DNA of 64,000 nt. It comes from Saururus chinensis. Lineage: Eukaryota; Streptophyta; Magnoliopsida; Piperales; Saururaceae. A program made the position numbers and the translations under genes. The notes under the pieces were generated by a model. It had not been told where the DNA came from, did no database searches, and worked only from the letters and a program-made list of their open reading frames with translations. Positions 32,232 through 42,556 of the stretch are shown in pieces (the first letter of the stretch is position 1; every line of letters begins with the position of its first letter). Where the stretch lies: contig CP141150.1 of NCBI GenBank assembly GCA_035235625.1, forward strand, positions 25,126,756 through 25,190,755, given 5' to 3'.

Positions 32232-34294
32232 CATCTTTTGTCTGCCGGGCGGCGATCAGGTTAGGTTCATCCAAATCGCCATGCGGCGGCGATTCGGTCA
32301 CCCCAACCCTTCCCCCGCCATGGCTCTCTGAGGCGGTGCCACTAGAGTCCAGCCGGCCTCTAGCCGGCTGCGGGGAAGACGACCCACTATGAGGGTCATT
32401 GAGTCCCATTTCGGGCCGACTCGGGTGACCCAACCTGTTCGGCCGGGACCCGGCCAGGCCAACTGGCTCTGGTTCAAGCCGGTTTTAAAAAAAAGACACA
32501 ATAATGAGGACCGAACCGGATTTGGTTTAGGGGTCCTAAATTGCATAAGAATTCGTAAAAAAATATTGAGTGACTAGGAGTGCATGTCGAATGATTTGAC
32601 AAAGTTTTAGGTCAGGGAAAAATCCCAGTATTTTTAAAATGACTATTTTACCCATGTAGTAGAGTTACGGTTCAATTACTTGACTTCCGACTCCGGCTCA
32701 AGATAGTTTTAATTGTTAGGGAAATTAGAAAAAATTAAATAATGACTGGAGGAGCATGGAGAGTTTCTTGATTAAGTTCCATCTTGGGAAAATATATGAA
32801 AGCCTACAAAATGACTCTTTTACCCCTTGTAGTTAAGTAATCGTGCAATATTCATTTACCTGTCCTAGGGGCTCCACTTCAGGAGCCTATGAGTGGATTT
32901 CAAAATTGGAGAAATTTAAAGTAATAGCTCAATGTGTACCCTAAATATAGGTCAAACCACATAGTGAGGAAAAAATCCCAGTGAGTTGATAATTTACTAT
33001 TTTTCCCCTAGGGTATAATAAATCGTTCAATCAACCAAGGTCGGTTCAAGGGGTTCCTGACCCCGTCACCTGCCAGGAAAATTACACTGAGTCCATGAAG
33101 TCATGTAGTACCCTTGAGTCCAATTTTGGACCCATTGGATGTCAATAAGGGCTTAAACTAAATGATGGAAATACTCCTTCAAGTAAACCGCCCACATTCG
33201 TGTTACTTAATCTACTACATGCTTTTATTATTGATGCGTTAAGTTATATCAGTAACTTAAGGTTAAACTAATCAAGAGATATTGGTTGTCATTGGATTGG
33301 GGGGAGAACATCTAATCAAGATAAAGACTAAAATACCCTAAATAGGGTTTAGGATCTATTCATGGAGTGAATGGGGCCATGACATAGAATTATACCTTGG
33401 TTAATGAACCGAGGGTGGTTAAGGGATGTTCTTTGAGTCAGCTCAGTGGATGAGCTATTTATTGGGCTGATTAACTATCTGAAGAGGACCTAAATGGTTG
33501 GGCGAATACTTGACTGGATGAAGATAATCGAGTCTAAGTTTCAGATGTTTGGGGGAAGCAATGGCCATAAAGACCTAAGGCTTCTATGGATACATTAGTA
33601 ATGGCTTAGAAAACATTTTCTCCCTGAGTTGGGATGTTGGAGATCGTGATACGCTTTCTTCTTTGCCACGACAGTTTGGGTATTGGCCAGAGAGGTCTCT
33701 ACCATAGGTTTCCTACAGGTCTTCCCAAGACCATATAATACGTACGAAAAGCAGAGTTGTATGAGCATCATGGAATGCTTGTGCTTCTCACAAATTTGTG
33801 TCCATGGGCACAGTTGGGATCCTCTTCTCCATATTCGTGGCAAGCTATTGAGAGCCTTGGGATTTTGGTCAAGCTGTTGTTAAGCAGTCTACTCCAATGT
33901 TGGAGTCTTTTATCTAGAGATTTCTTCGTGAGTCGAGTTATCTCGGAGTGAATACATATTGATAATATTAATTATTGAAAAAGGGTTGTGAGATAATTAA
34001 TAACATTGTTTCATATTGCTTGCTTAATTAGACAAGTGGAACGATTAAAGGACTTGCATAAAATGTAGGCTAGTTGAAAATACTTAAGCATTTCATATGT
34101 GATGCTATGCTTCTTAGGATAGTGTAGTTTCTAGGCAGAACTACGTATGGATTCGATCTAGTTAGAAACATTGGAGATGTTGTCTGATGAGTACGTAGGC
34201 AACTAACGTCGGGTGATGTTGGTCCAATCCTAAAAATATTAATAAAATATTTTGCCCCTTTGGAAGCTCTTCTCTTGAAGGTAGAGAGGTTCCA

Positions 34295-34311
34295 TTGTTG
34301 TTGTTGTTGTT
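34295..34311. repeat. (TTG)n microsatellite
   Basis: Five TTG units followed by TTTGGTTTGG near the 3' end of the solo LTR. Confidence 0.85.
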
Positions 34312-34675
34312 TGGTTTGGTTAGTTGCAGATTCTTCAGGAGACGACAAGTGAGACCAGGACAGGTGAGCACAAGATGAAGTTCCTCATTTCTGCAACTCC
34401 GGTACGTGAGTGTATCTTTGGAGTGAGAGTCAACTTAGTTATTTATTTTTAGACGGATGATGGACTTGTACTTAGATGGATGAACTGTTCTTATTGAATT
34501 TTGAGACGTGTAATAGTATCATATGATTTGATATTCGTATTTGTGAACCCTAGTTATCATGACTTGGATATTTAATCAAATAGTTTGTTTTATATTTAAG
34601 AAAAGAAAATTTTTCTCATGACTTACCGTTCATGCTATTTTAAAAAAAAAACTTTTAAAAATCCGGGTCTTGACA

Positions 34676-35947
34676 CCTTACAAATGTTCATGGAAGGCCA
34701 AACAACTATCTATAATCAGACAATGAAGGCAATAAATGATTTGAAGGTCTCAATGACTCAACTGACTACAAGTTTGAGCACACAAGAAAAAAGGAGTTTT
34801 CCTTCTCAACCTTAACCTAATCCAAAAGGTAAAAAATACAATCTTTAAATTCTCTAAAGAATGTCAACTTAGTCACCACCTTGAGAAATAGAAAGGTCAT
34901 AAACAAAGATACTCCAAAGAAGGTAGCTCAACCTGAGGAGTCTTTGAATTCTAAAAAATGTGATAAAGTTCACAACTCTGATAACTCTAAAAAAGTTTCT
35001 CCAATTCTTGCTCCTTTTCCTCAAAGACTAAATACTTCTTTTTCTAAAATGGTTTCTCATTCTGACATCCTAGAGATTTTCAAACTAGTGAAAATTAATA
35101 TCCCTCACTTAGATGCCACCATACAAATTCCATCATATGCAAAATTTTTGAAGGATCTTTGTACAATTAAACGTAAGTTAAATGAACGAAAGAAGGCCTT
35201 CATGACATAACAAGTGAGCTCAATTTTGCAACACAACACCCCACCCAAATACAAGGATCCAGGTTGTCCAACCATATCCTGTGTAATTGGGAACTTTCGA
35301 ATTTAAAAAGCTTTGCTTGATTTAGGGTGAGTGTAAATCTTTTACCTTTTTATTTTTATGAGCAATTAGGTCTAGCGGATTTGAAACCCACCAGCATAAC
35401 ACTTCAACTTGCTGACCGCTCAATCAAAAGGCCAAGAGGAATAGTGGAAGATGTCCTTGTTCAAGTGGACAAATTCTATTTTTCGGTAGACTTCATTGTT
35501 TTCGACACACAACCGGTTTCAAATGCATCTTCTCAAATCCCTATAATTTTGGGTCGTCCATTTCTCGCTACATCAAATGCTCTTATTCATTGTAGAAGTG
35601 GTGTAATGAATTTATCTTTCGGTAATATGACCTTAGAACTAAATGTTTTCAATGTTTGTAGGAAAACGGGAGATGATGATGAGGATGTGCATGAAGTGAA
35701 TTTTTTAGAAAATCTTTTAATAACAAGGCTATTATTTCATTAGTTTCTAACCCTCTTGAAGCCTATCTTTCTTATTTTAACTTTGATGATGATGCTATAA
35801 TCAATGATGTCCATGCCTTGTTAGAGTCAACTCCATTGTTGGATTCTGATAGGTGGAAGGCCTACTTTGAGGAGTTAGCTCCTTCTAATAGTGCTCCTCT
35901 CCCCTCAAGTGTCCAACCACTTAAATTAGACTTGAAAGCCCTTTAAT
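34676..35947 (+). mobile_element. Athila-like gag end and protease region, plus strand (broken)
   Basis: The plus-strand gag tail (QTMKAINDLKVSMTQLTTSL) is followed by a linker (34881-35210) with FSKMVSHSDILEIFKLVKIN. The protease region is at 35327-35743, with SVNLLPFYFYEQLGLADLKP, IVEDVLVQVDKFYFSVDFIV and IPIILGRPFLATSNALIHCR. A partial downstream segment reaches 35947, where a minus-strand LTR interrupts it. It is the same order of domains as on the minus strand at 4361-7020. Confidence 0.88.
35870..35942 (+). repeat. 73-bp direct repeat, left copy, flanking an inserted LTR
   Basis: From AGGAGTTAGCTCC to CTTGAAAGCCCT. The same 73 bases, with about four differences, recur at 37788-37860 immediately after the LTR. 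Confidence 0.92.
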
Positions 35948-37787
35948 TGTTTACTCACAAGCGTACGTATCTATAGTAGTTAAGCGGCTAAATCGAGTGT
36001 TGATCCCACAGAGACTGGAAATCAGAAAACTAAATTTAATCTAACTCAAGTAAACTCTAATCTAGTTAACAAATATAAAAATAATAATTGGACTACAGTA
36101 ACTAACAAAAGCAAATAAGAGTTCAAGGCAATTAAACTATCTAAATCAAAATTCTAAAACTTTAATCTAAGAATAAGAAAGCAAAGCAAAATAAACAAAA
36201 CACTATTTAAATAAGGAAAACACTAAGAATTGAACAAAATACTAAGGCATAGGATCCACATTCATTAAATCATAGAAACTCATAAGCATGATTATTGATC
36301 ATATTTCCACATCATCTCATAATAATCTAAAATTCAATCTTCATTATTATGGAAAATATCATCATTAAGCTCTCATCTATAATAAACAAATATTTTATTT
36401 CTACTCACTTCAATGATTAAAATCAAGTCATTAATTGTATACACAATTTGTAAATCACAACTAATACCCAATTTCAATATTAAACAAGACAAAATCAAGT
36501 AAAAAAAACTAATGAAAACCAATTTAAATCATGAGAGAAGCATGACTAAACTCATATCCAAATCAATCTTATTAATTAAAGAGGTAGAAACAAATAACAT
36601 TAAATCCACCATTAAGAAAAATTAATCAAGTCTCATAATCATGAAATTCTATAACTTAATGAAGTTTCATCCAAGCCTTAGCAATGAAATTTAGCTACTT
36701 ATTAATCTAAAAAATAAAATCTTCATTAGAACAAATGAAAAGAGATTTACAATTTAGAAGAAAATTGAGCAAAAATAAAAAAATGAGAACAACTACAATA
36801 CTGGTGAACAATAACCACGGGTTACTGTTCATCGTCTTCAACCTCCAACCTGTGAACAATTTCTGCTACAGTAACCCCGTGAACTGTGATTTTGTTTATG
36901 CTTCTTCTTCGTTCCTCTGGCTTGGGACTTTAACTCTCTCACTTTCAAAGTGTTCTCTCATTAATTTCGGAGGATGGGATTCAAGGAATTTGGCCCTGGT
37001 TCGTTCTATTCTCCTCTCTCCTTCTCTGCAATTCTCTGCCTTTAAATAAATTTATGGACAACAACTATTTTCCTTGTTTAAGTCTCAATTCCGCCCCAAA
37101 ATAAGAGCTCCTTGCTATGTTTAAACATTCCTGTAATAAGCTTTCTTGTTGCTCAATTCTTTCCCACTTTATTTCCGGTTTCCTTTCTTCATTCTCTCTT
37201 GTTCGTGTTCAACAATGGCAACTATGAAAATCAGCTCTCATTCTTCAATTCTACACTTTGAACACGTTATTCATTAACTAAGTTAAAATGGGTATTGAAA
37301 TGCCCAATTTTTTTGTTCAAATTCGTATTCAATTTCACTCAAAATCAAGTAACTGCAATCTGGATGTTTTTGTCCAATTTCTGTCAAAGAACTCGTCCAG
37401 ATTTCTTCTCTGCTCATTAAGCACTTCTGTTCATGTCCATATATATTTCCAACATGTCCACAAGTCCAGAAAATTGTCCAAATCACTTTTAAGCATGTAT
37501 AGAGTATTGTAAATTTTTCTAAACATCGTCCACATGCCTTAGGAAACGTGCATTACCTAAATCACATAAACAGTCATAATTCAAACATATAAGACATCTG
37601 GAGAACACTGATTTTATTCAAATACATTCTTAAACAATTAACATTACCTAAATTAACTAATAATAAAATTATACTACTAATATCTATCTTAACATAAATA
37701 AACCCTAATTAACTCTTAATTAACCTAATCATACACTAGAAAATAAGGTAAATAGGCATATAAAATATATAAAATTCATGAATATCA
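35948..37787 (-). mobile_element. Athila/Tat-type solo LTR (minus strand), LTR family F, 1.84 kb
   Basis: It runs from TGTTTACTCACAAGCG to AAATTCATGAATATCA, so the sense LTR starts TGATATTCATGAATTT and ends GAGTAAACA. The sense 3' end includes GTGGGATCAACACTCGATTT, a layout common to Athila/Tat LTRs. The U3-side sequence resembles family A (7021-8381): GTCCAAATCA(C/T)TTT.AA.CATGT and AAATA.GGTAAA.AGGC.TATAAAATATAT. No internal domains remain. It is flanked by a 73-bp direct repeat rather than the normal 5-bp duplication. Confidence 0.8.
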
Positions 37788-37918
37788 AGGAGTTACCTCC
37801 TTCTAATAGTGCTCCTCTCCCCTCAAGTGTCTAACCACCCAAATTAGACTTGAAAGCCCTCCCTACTGAACTTAAATATGCTCATATTGGTGAGGGAGAG
37901 ACATTTCATGTTGCTATG
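37788..37918 (+). mobile_element. 73-bp repeat (right copy) and short pol N-terminal segment, plus strand
   Basis: 37788-37860 repeats 35870-35942. It is followed by LPTELKYAHIGEGETFHVAM-type sequence, the linker that precedes the RT in Athila-type pol. It continues at 39092 after a solo LTR. Confidence 0.8.
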
Positions 37919-38079
37919 TGATAAGTATAATTTATGCGTTATTTTACCCTTAATTATTCTATTTTCTAGTCTCATTTAAGTGTTAATATAGGTTAAATTA
38001 TTAAATATTAAATTTAATTAGGTTAGAAAAAGCTTCCATGGTGTTTTGAATTAAATTGGTTTATTTTGCAGATTCTTCA

Positions 38080-38195
38080 TTGGCGATCGAACGGGGTCAC
38101 TTACCGATCGATCGGTTACACGTGATTTTTAAGAAAATTCAGTTCAAGCGTTCGAACGGGAATGCAGGGCGATCGATCGGCATAACGCGCAGATT
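38080..38195. repeat. Palindromic block (CGATCGATCGG, GTTCGAACG) in U3 of the Athila LTR
   Basis: GGCGATCGAACGGGG, ACCGATCGATCGGTTA, GCGTTCGAACGGG and GCAGGGCGATCGATCGGC occur within 110 bases, ending about 65 bases upstream of the TATA box. Confidence 0.8.
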
Positions 38196-38257
38196 CCTTA
38201 TTTCACCCAATTTTGAGTCCTTCTTATATCCAACTCTTTTCTTACGGATCTAATGCC

Positions 38258-38266
38258 TATATAAAG
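38258..38266 (+). promoter_or_regulatory. TATA box of the Athila-like solo LTR
   Basis: TATATAAAG, preceded by AATGCC as in the copies at 7792 and 19396 (read on their own strand). Confidence 0.6.
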
Positions 38267-39091
38267 ACTTATTTGGCACGAAATTAAGGGAGAACAAGTA
38301 GATTTTCTGAAGAGAAGAAGGAAGAAGAAGATGGAGAAGAAGCCAAAGCTTTCAAGGGAGATTGAATTATTTTCTTCTACCATGGAAGGCTAAACTATTC
38401 TTTTACTTAGGAGTTGATGAATCTATAGATAAGTTTCAATTTCTTTTCTTTTTAATTTAGATCTCAGTTGTGAATTATGACAATTGTATGATAAGGATTT
38501 CCTTTTTAATGGAAGAGCTTTTAATGTTTATTCAATTCTATGTTGATTTATTGTCTTGTAGATGATAGATTGATATGGTTTTGATATTTGCATCAATTCT
38601 AATTTCTGTGATTTAGATGAGATGGTCATACAATAGTTTTAATGTTCAGATAATTAAGGACTTGGATGAGTTATACTAAGATTAGACGGGTCATGCCTAT
38701 AGCTATTTAGTGTAGATGATTCGTGCTATTGTCGAAGATAGTTCATGCCATGGAAATTAATTAATGATTCTTTCTGAAGTAATTCTAGCTTGTAGCTGAG
38801 AATACTTGTTCATATTCACACTAGATTTAGATTAAAAGTTAAGGAATTGTTATGGTTCTATAGTGGATTCGATTTCCTAAGTAAAATCTATCACATTAAT
38901 CTCTTGTTTTTAAACTAGTTGTTTTCTTTTCCTTTACTTAATTAAAGTTTAAGTTGTTTTACTTTTAAATCAGTAAATTCCTTTTTATATTTAGTAATTA
39001 TTCATCCGTCCCTGAGGTTCGACAACCCTTAAATACTCATCCTAGTACAATTACCTTGTACACTTGCAAAGGGTTTAATTATAAACGATCA

Positions 39092-39180
39092 CTATGTCTT
39101 CAAAGTCGGATAATGAGCAAGAGCACAAGTTGTTCGAAGTCCTTAGAAATCATAAGAATGTCATTGAATGGAGTTGACAT
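39092..39180 (+). mobile_element. Short Athila-like pre-RT segment, plus strand
   Basis: The frame around EQEHKLFEVLRNHKNVIEW resembles the LLEVLRNHK..IGW linker just before the RT in Athila pol. It is cut at about 39180 by the GC-rich LTR sequence. Confidence 0.7.
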
Positions 39181-39794
39181 TAGAGCCCTCCACCACCTCT
39201 CCTCTGTCCTCGAGCATCGCCCCATGCCCTCCACCCTTATGTGGGCCCTTGTGATACGAAATCGCCGCCGTTGGTGTTGTCCACGGCCGATTTCAACGTC
39301 TTGTGGCCGGCTGAGTACTTCTCAGCCTCCGGCCGACCTTCAGTGAGTACACCCTCGACTTATGGTCGCACCGCCACTTATGTTGACACGACTTTCTCCC
39401 GGCTGCCCCTAGTGTGCCGCTGTGGATTGCGGATTTTGCCGCATTGACTTCTGACACCCTATTTGGCCGTGAGTAGTTCCGGCACTTCCTAAATCCTCGG
39501 GACAACAACTCTCTCAACTAGGCAATGCCTTTGGCCGCTAACTCCGCCGCCGACGCCGCCACCGTCATGTGCTCGCCATCAAACGTCATGATTACGAGGT
39601 AGGGGAGCTTTGAACTCGTAATTTCATGATAGCATGCTTTGAATGAGTACCAGCATGCTAGGATTGTATGATGTAATGCTTTGGATGTTAAATTATGATC
39701 CGTTTGCATGATGTAAGATGATACATTATGCCATGTTGATATGCATATAACATGCATGTGAGTTGTAAGTATGTATGACGTATGTGGAATTTGT

Positions 39795-40060
39795 ATGTGC
39801 TAGTGATGGCTAGCGTGTTTGTTGGTAAGCTGGTTTGAGTATGTGCTAGTGATGGCTAGCGTGTACATTTGTAAGCTACGTATGTGTATGATGTATGTGC
39901 TAGTAATGGCTAGCGTGTTTGTTGGTAAGCTTCATAGGTGTATGTATGTGCTAGTGATGGCTAGCGAGTATGGATGTTTATGTTTGTGCTAGTGACGGCT
40001 AGCGAGTATGGATGTGTATGTTTGCGCTAGTGATGACTAGCGAGCATGTTTGTAAGTTAC
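39795..40060. repeat. Tandem GTGCTAGTGATGGCTAGCG repeats, six copies
   Basis: Cores lie near 39797, 39843, 39897, 39948, 39986 and 40023 (the last reads GCGCTAGTGATGACTAGCG). Each core holds the inverted pair GCTAG...CTAGC. Spacing falls from about 50 to about 37 bases. Confidence 0.88.
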
Positions 40061-40825
40061 GTGTGTATGATAGTACGTGTATGTTATACGTATGTGTGAT
40101 AGACATACGTATGTATGATGGCTAATGGCCTATGCTATGGATCTGTGTAAGTGTATGTGGGGGCAGAAGTTTGGGCGATGGACGGTAAGAAGTGGCAGTG
40201 TTTGGTATGGATTTGGATATGGATGTGTAAGCGTATGACGAATGATAGAGGATATGAGTATGATGGGCAAGGACTGGAGCGGTTTGTTTGGTTTGGATCA
40301 GAACGTATGATTGGGGGAATGGTCAAATAGTAAGAGTGTGCATAATGGTACAAGCATAACGTACAGATTATGAAGTGAAAAGTAAGCTCAATATGTGAGG
40401 TATAAGTAAAAGGGTGACAACTTGGTTTGACTTGAGGACCTTAATTTGATTATGTTAGTGTAAAATGATTTGGCCATAAGGGGATGGTGGAGTATGTAAG
40501 ACTATACGATTTTGGTGTACGGTGAGTTTTGTTGTGATATGGACAGGTTAAGCAAAGTCTGCTGCCCTGACAAACTAGGGTTTCGAATTGGGCTCAACTT
40601 CGGTTTGATCAGTGGAGCACGGTACGTTTGAGTGCTTGAGTGGCATAATTGTACCGCATAATTTACTTAATTCAAACTTGAATTATAAGAAAGCTAATGA
40701 TAGTGTTGTGAGTATGAGACCTGAGGGTTCGACGGATTAAGTTCTATGTTTAAGCTAGCCGATAATGAGTCGGCTGAGCATTTCTCATGTCTTGCCATGC
40801 TGTTTATCCTGCAGGATGTTGTCTA

Positions 40826-41015
40826 TGTGCTGTATTGAGCACCAGGCGTCTGATGCTCTGTTGAGAGAGATGTATGTTTTCGATTTAATCTGTGTGCTGT
40901 ATGAAGCCCCAGACATCTGATGCTCTATTGAGAGCGATATATGCTTTCGATTTGGTCTGTGTGTTGTTTTAAGCCCAGACGTTTGATGCTCTATTGAGAG
41001 CGCTATATGATTTCT
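40826..41015. repeat. 66-67-bp tandem repeat, three copies
   Basis: Copies start near 40826, 40893 and 40959 with TGTGCTGTATTGAGC-like words, and each contains TGATGCTCTATTGAGAGCG. Confidence 0.88.
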
Positions 41016-41060
41016 GCCCAAGAGTGGCACTGTATGTTTCTGCCCAAGTGTGGCATTGGC

Positions 41061-41165
41061 ACTATAAGACCCACTATGGTGGGCAATTCTATGGAACTAT
41101 AAGACCCATTATGGTGGGCAATTCTATGGCAGTATAAGACCCATTATGGTGGGCAACTGTATGAC
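41061..41165. repeat. 35-bp tandem repeat, three copies
   Basis: ACTATAAGACCCATTATGGT then GGGCAATTCTATGG, starting near 41061, 41096 and 41131. Confidence 0.9.
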
Positions 41166-41404
41166 CCCTTATGTGTGGGTGTTTGTGTTTGCGCGCTCAG
41201 GTAAGTAGTATCATGGACCTACTCTTACCTGTTTGATCTTGTGCTCCATGAGCACTGGTGTGCCTTACCTTCAAAAAAGTCCATGGCGTCTAGTCACTCC
41301 CCCCTGAGGTTAAGGTGATGCCCCTGTGACATTCTTTTCCATCTCGATGCTAGAGCTTATTAGTTGTAATGAGCTTCAGCGGTCGATAGTATGTGTATGT
41401 ATGT

Positions 41405-41800
41405 GAGAGTATGAGTATGACCGTAAGAGTATGAGTATGAACACGACTGTAAGAGTATGAGTAGGTGTACGACTGTAAGAGTATGAGTATGAGAATGAGA
41501 ATGAGCACGACTGTAAGAGTATGAGAATGAGTACGACTGTAAGAGTATGAGTATGAGTACGATTGTAAGAGTAAGACTATGAGCACGACTATAAGATTAT
41601 GATTATGAGCAAGACTGTAAGCATAAATTTCTGAGTAAGACTATAAGTGTAAGACTATACGAGTAAGGTTGTACGAGTAAGTGTAAGATGTATGAGTAAG
41701 GTCATACTAGTAAGTGTAAGATGTACAAGTAAGGTCGTACAAGTATGTGTAAGTTGCATGAGTATGCGTACGATGGTATGAGTAAGTTTGTAAGACCCTG
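41405..41800. repeat. Degenerate tandem repeat of GAGTATGAGTACGACTGTAA-like units
   Basis: About 20-30-base units with the words AAGAGTATGAGTATGA and ACGACTGTAAGAG are regular to about 41610. They then decay into GTAAG/GTACGAGTAAG words to about 41800. Confidence 0.8.
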
Positions 41801-42556
41801 GATAAGGGTGTTTGTGTAAGTTTAATTTGATGGTATGACTTTGGCACAATGGTGCATTTGGTATGATTTTCACACGATGGTGCATTTGGCATTGACTGTA
41901 TGCGTATGTGCATGATTATGTTATACCTGCTTTCTTCATGTTTGAGTTGCATGAACGTATCTATGTATGGATTTACTGAGTTCACTATTTAGAACTCCCC
42001 TACTGGGTATTTTTCTATTGAGTATGAAAATACTCATTACCCTATTTTTTAGCCCCGTTGTTCGGGAGGCATTTGCAGGTTTGTGACGGAGAGCTCCTGG
42101 AGATGGATGCTCATTTCAGCGGTAGATTGATTCCCGTTGACTTAGGTATATGCTTGACTCACTACAAGTTTATTTGTGCCACGATCTAATGTATTGGGTG
42201 AGATGAGAATTAAATTGTTATGCATTCTGGACTTTAGTTTGGATTAGACTGTGGACTGTTATGGGACTTGCACTCAAGGATGCCTGGGAGGGATTTGTAT
42301 TTAAAGTCTATGATCATAGCAATTAATTCATATGGTTGTTTTCGAGTAGCGCCTGAGGATATTTGCTTTGGCCGTACGATGGTTAATCGAATGAGGAAAA
42401 CTTTGGATGAGAAAAACTCGTGTGTTATGTTTTAAATTATAAAACTGTTTTATCAGGTTTCATGTTCGTCATTTTCTCTAATTTATAGTAGTTATATTGC
42501 AAAAAGTTTCCGTGAATTTTGAGGAAAATGTATGAAAAATCTCAGGCGTTATAGGT

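Larger units (their letters stand above)
31068..34675 (+). mobile_element. Solo LTR, 3.6 kb, family B (Tekay-type), with 5-bp target duplication
   Basis: It starts TGTAACATCCGGG and ends ATCCGGGTCTTGACA. The direct repeat CCTTA stands at 31063-31067 and 34676-34680. No internal domains are present. The Athila gag continues directly on both sides. The 3' half parallels 8382-9888. A GC-rich patch (31980-32500) contains an (AG)24 run, and a TTG microsatellite lies at 34295-34311. Open frames in the GC-rich patch (for example 198 codons on the minus strand at 31837-32433) are low-complexity and are not regarded as genes. Confidence 0.9.
37919..39091 (+). mobile_element. Athila-like solo LTR (plus strand), family A, with 5-bp target duplication
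   Basis: It starts TGATAAGTATAATTTATGCG and ends TTTAATTATAAACGATCA, 1173 bp. The direct repeat CTATG stands at 37914-37918 and 39092-39096. The host pol linker resumes directly after the duplication. It matches 18569-19751 and 7021-8381 in reverse orientation. It is one of the least degraded LTRs in the window. Confidence 0.93.
39180..42556 (+). mobile_element. Tekay-type LTR (plus strand), about 3.4 kb, left end not resolved
   Basis: It occupies the gap between the Athila pre-RT segment and the RT, which resumes at 42557. It ends CTCAGGCGTTATA. About 550 bases from the end it has CTACTGGGTATTTTTC and AATACTCATTACCC, the same signature seen near 1500-1530 in the first LTR. A GC-rich patch occupies 39180-39600. 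Four families of tandem repeats lie between 39795 and 41800. The expected TGTAAC-type left terminus is not visible. Open frames in the GC-rich patch and in the repeats are considered spurious. Confidence 0.7.

Noticed and set aside
31837-32433. 198-codon Ser/Pro/Gly-rich open frame on the minus strand
   Set aside because: It lies in the GC-rich patch of a solo LTR, spans the (AG)24 run (hence a Leu/Ser repeat), and has no family motif.
39056-39517. Overlapping open frames in the GC-rich patch
   Set aside because: They occur in several frames at once, as expected for GC-rich DNA with few stops, and lie inside LTR sequence.
39795-41165. CRISPR-like array
   Set aside because: Although repeats are regularly spaced, the spacers are themselves related, the units are tandem duplicates, and the DNA is plant LTR sequence.
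41350-41985. Tyr/Ser- and Thr-rich open frames
   Set aside because: They are translations of the GAGTATGAGTACGACTGTAA-type tandem repeat.
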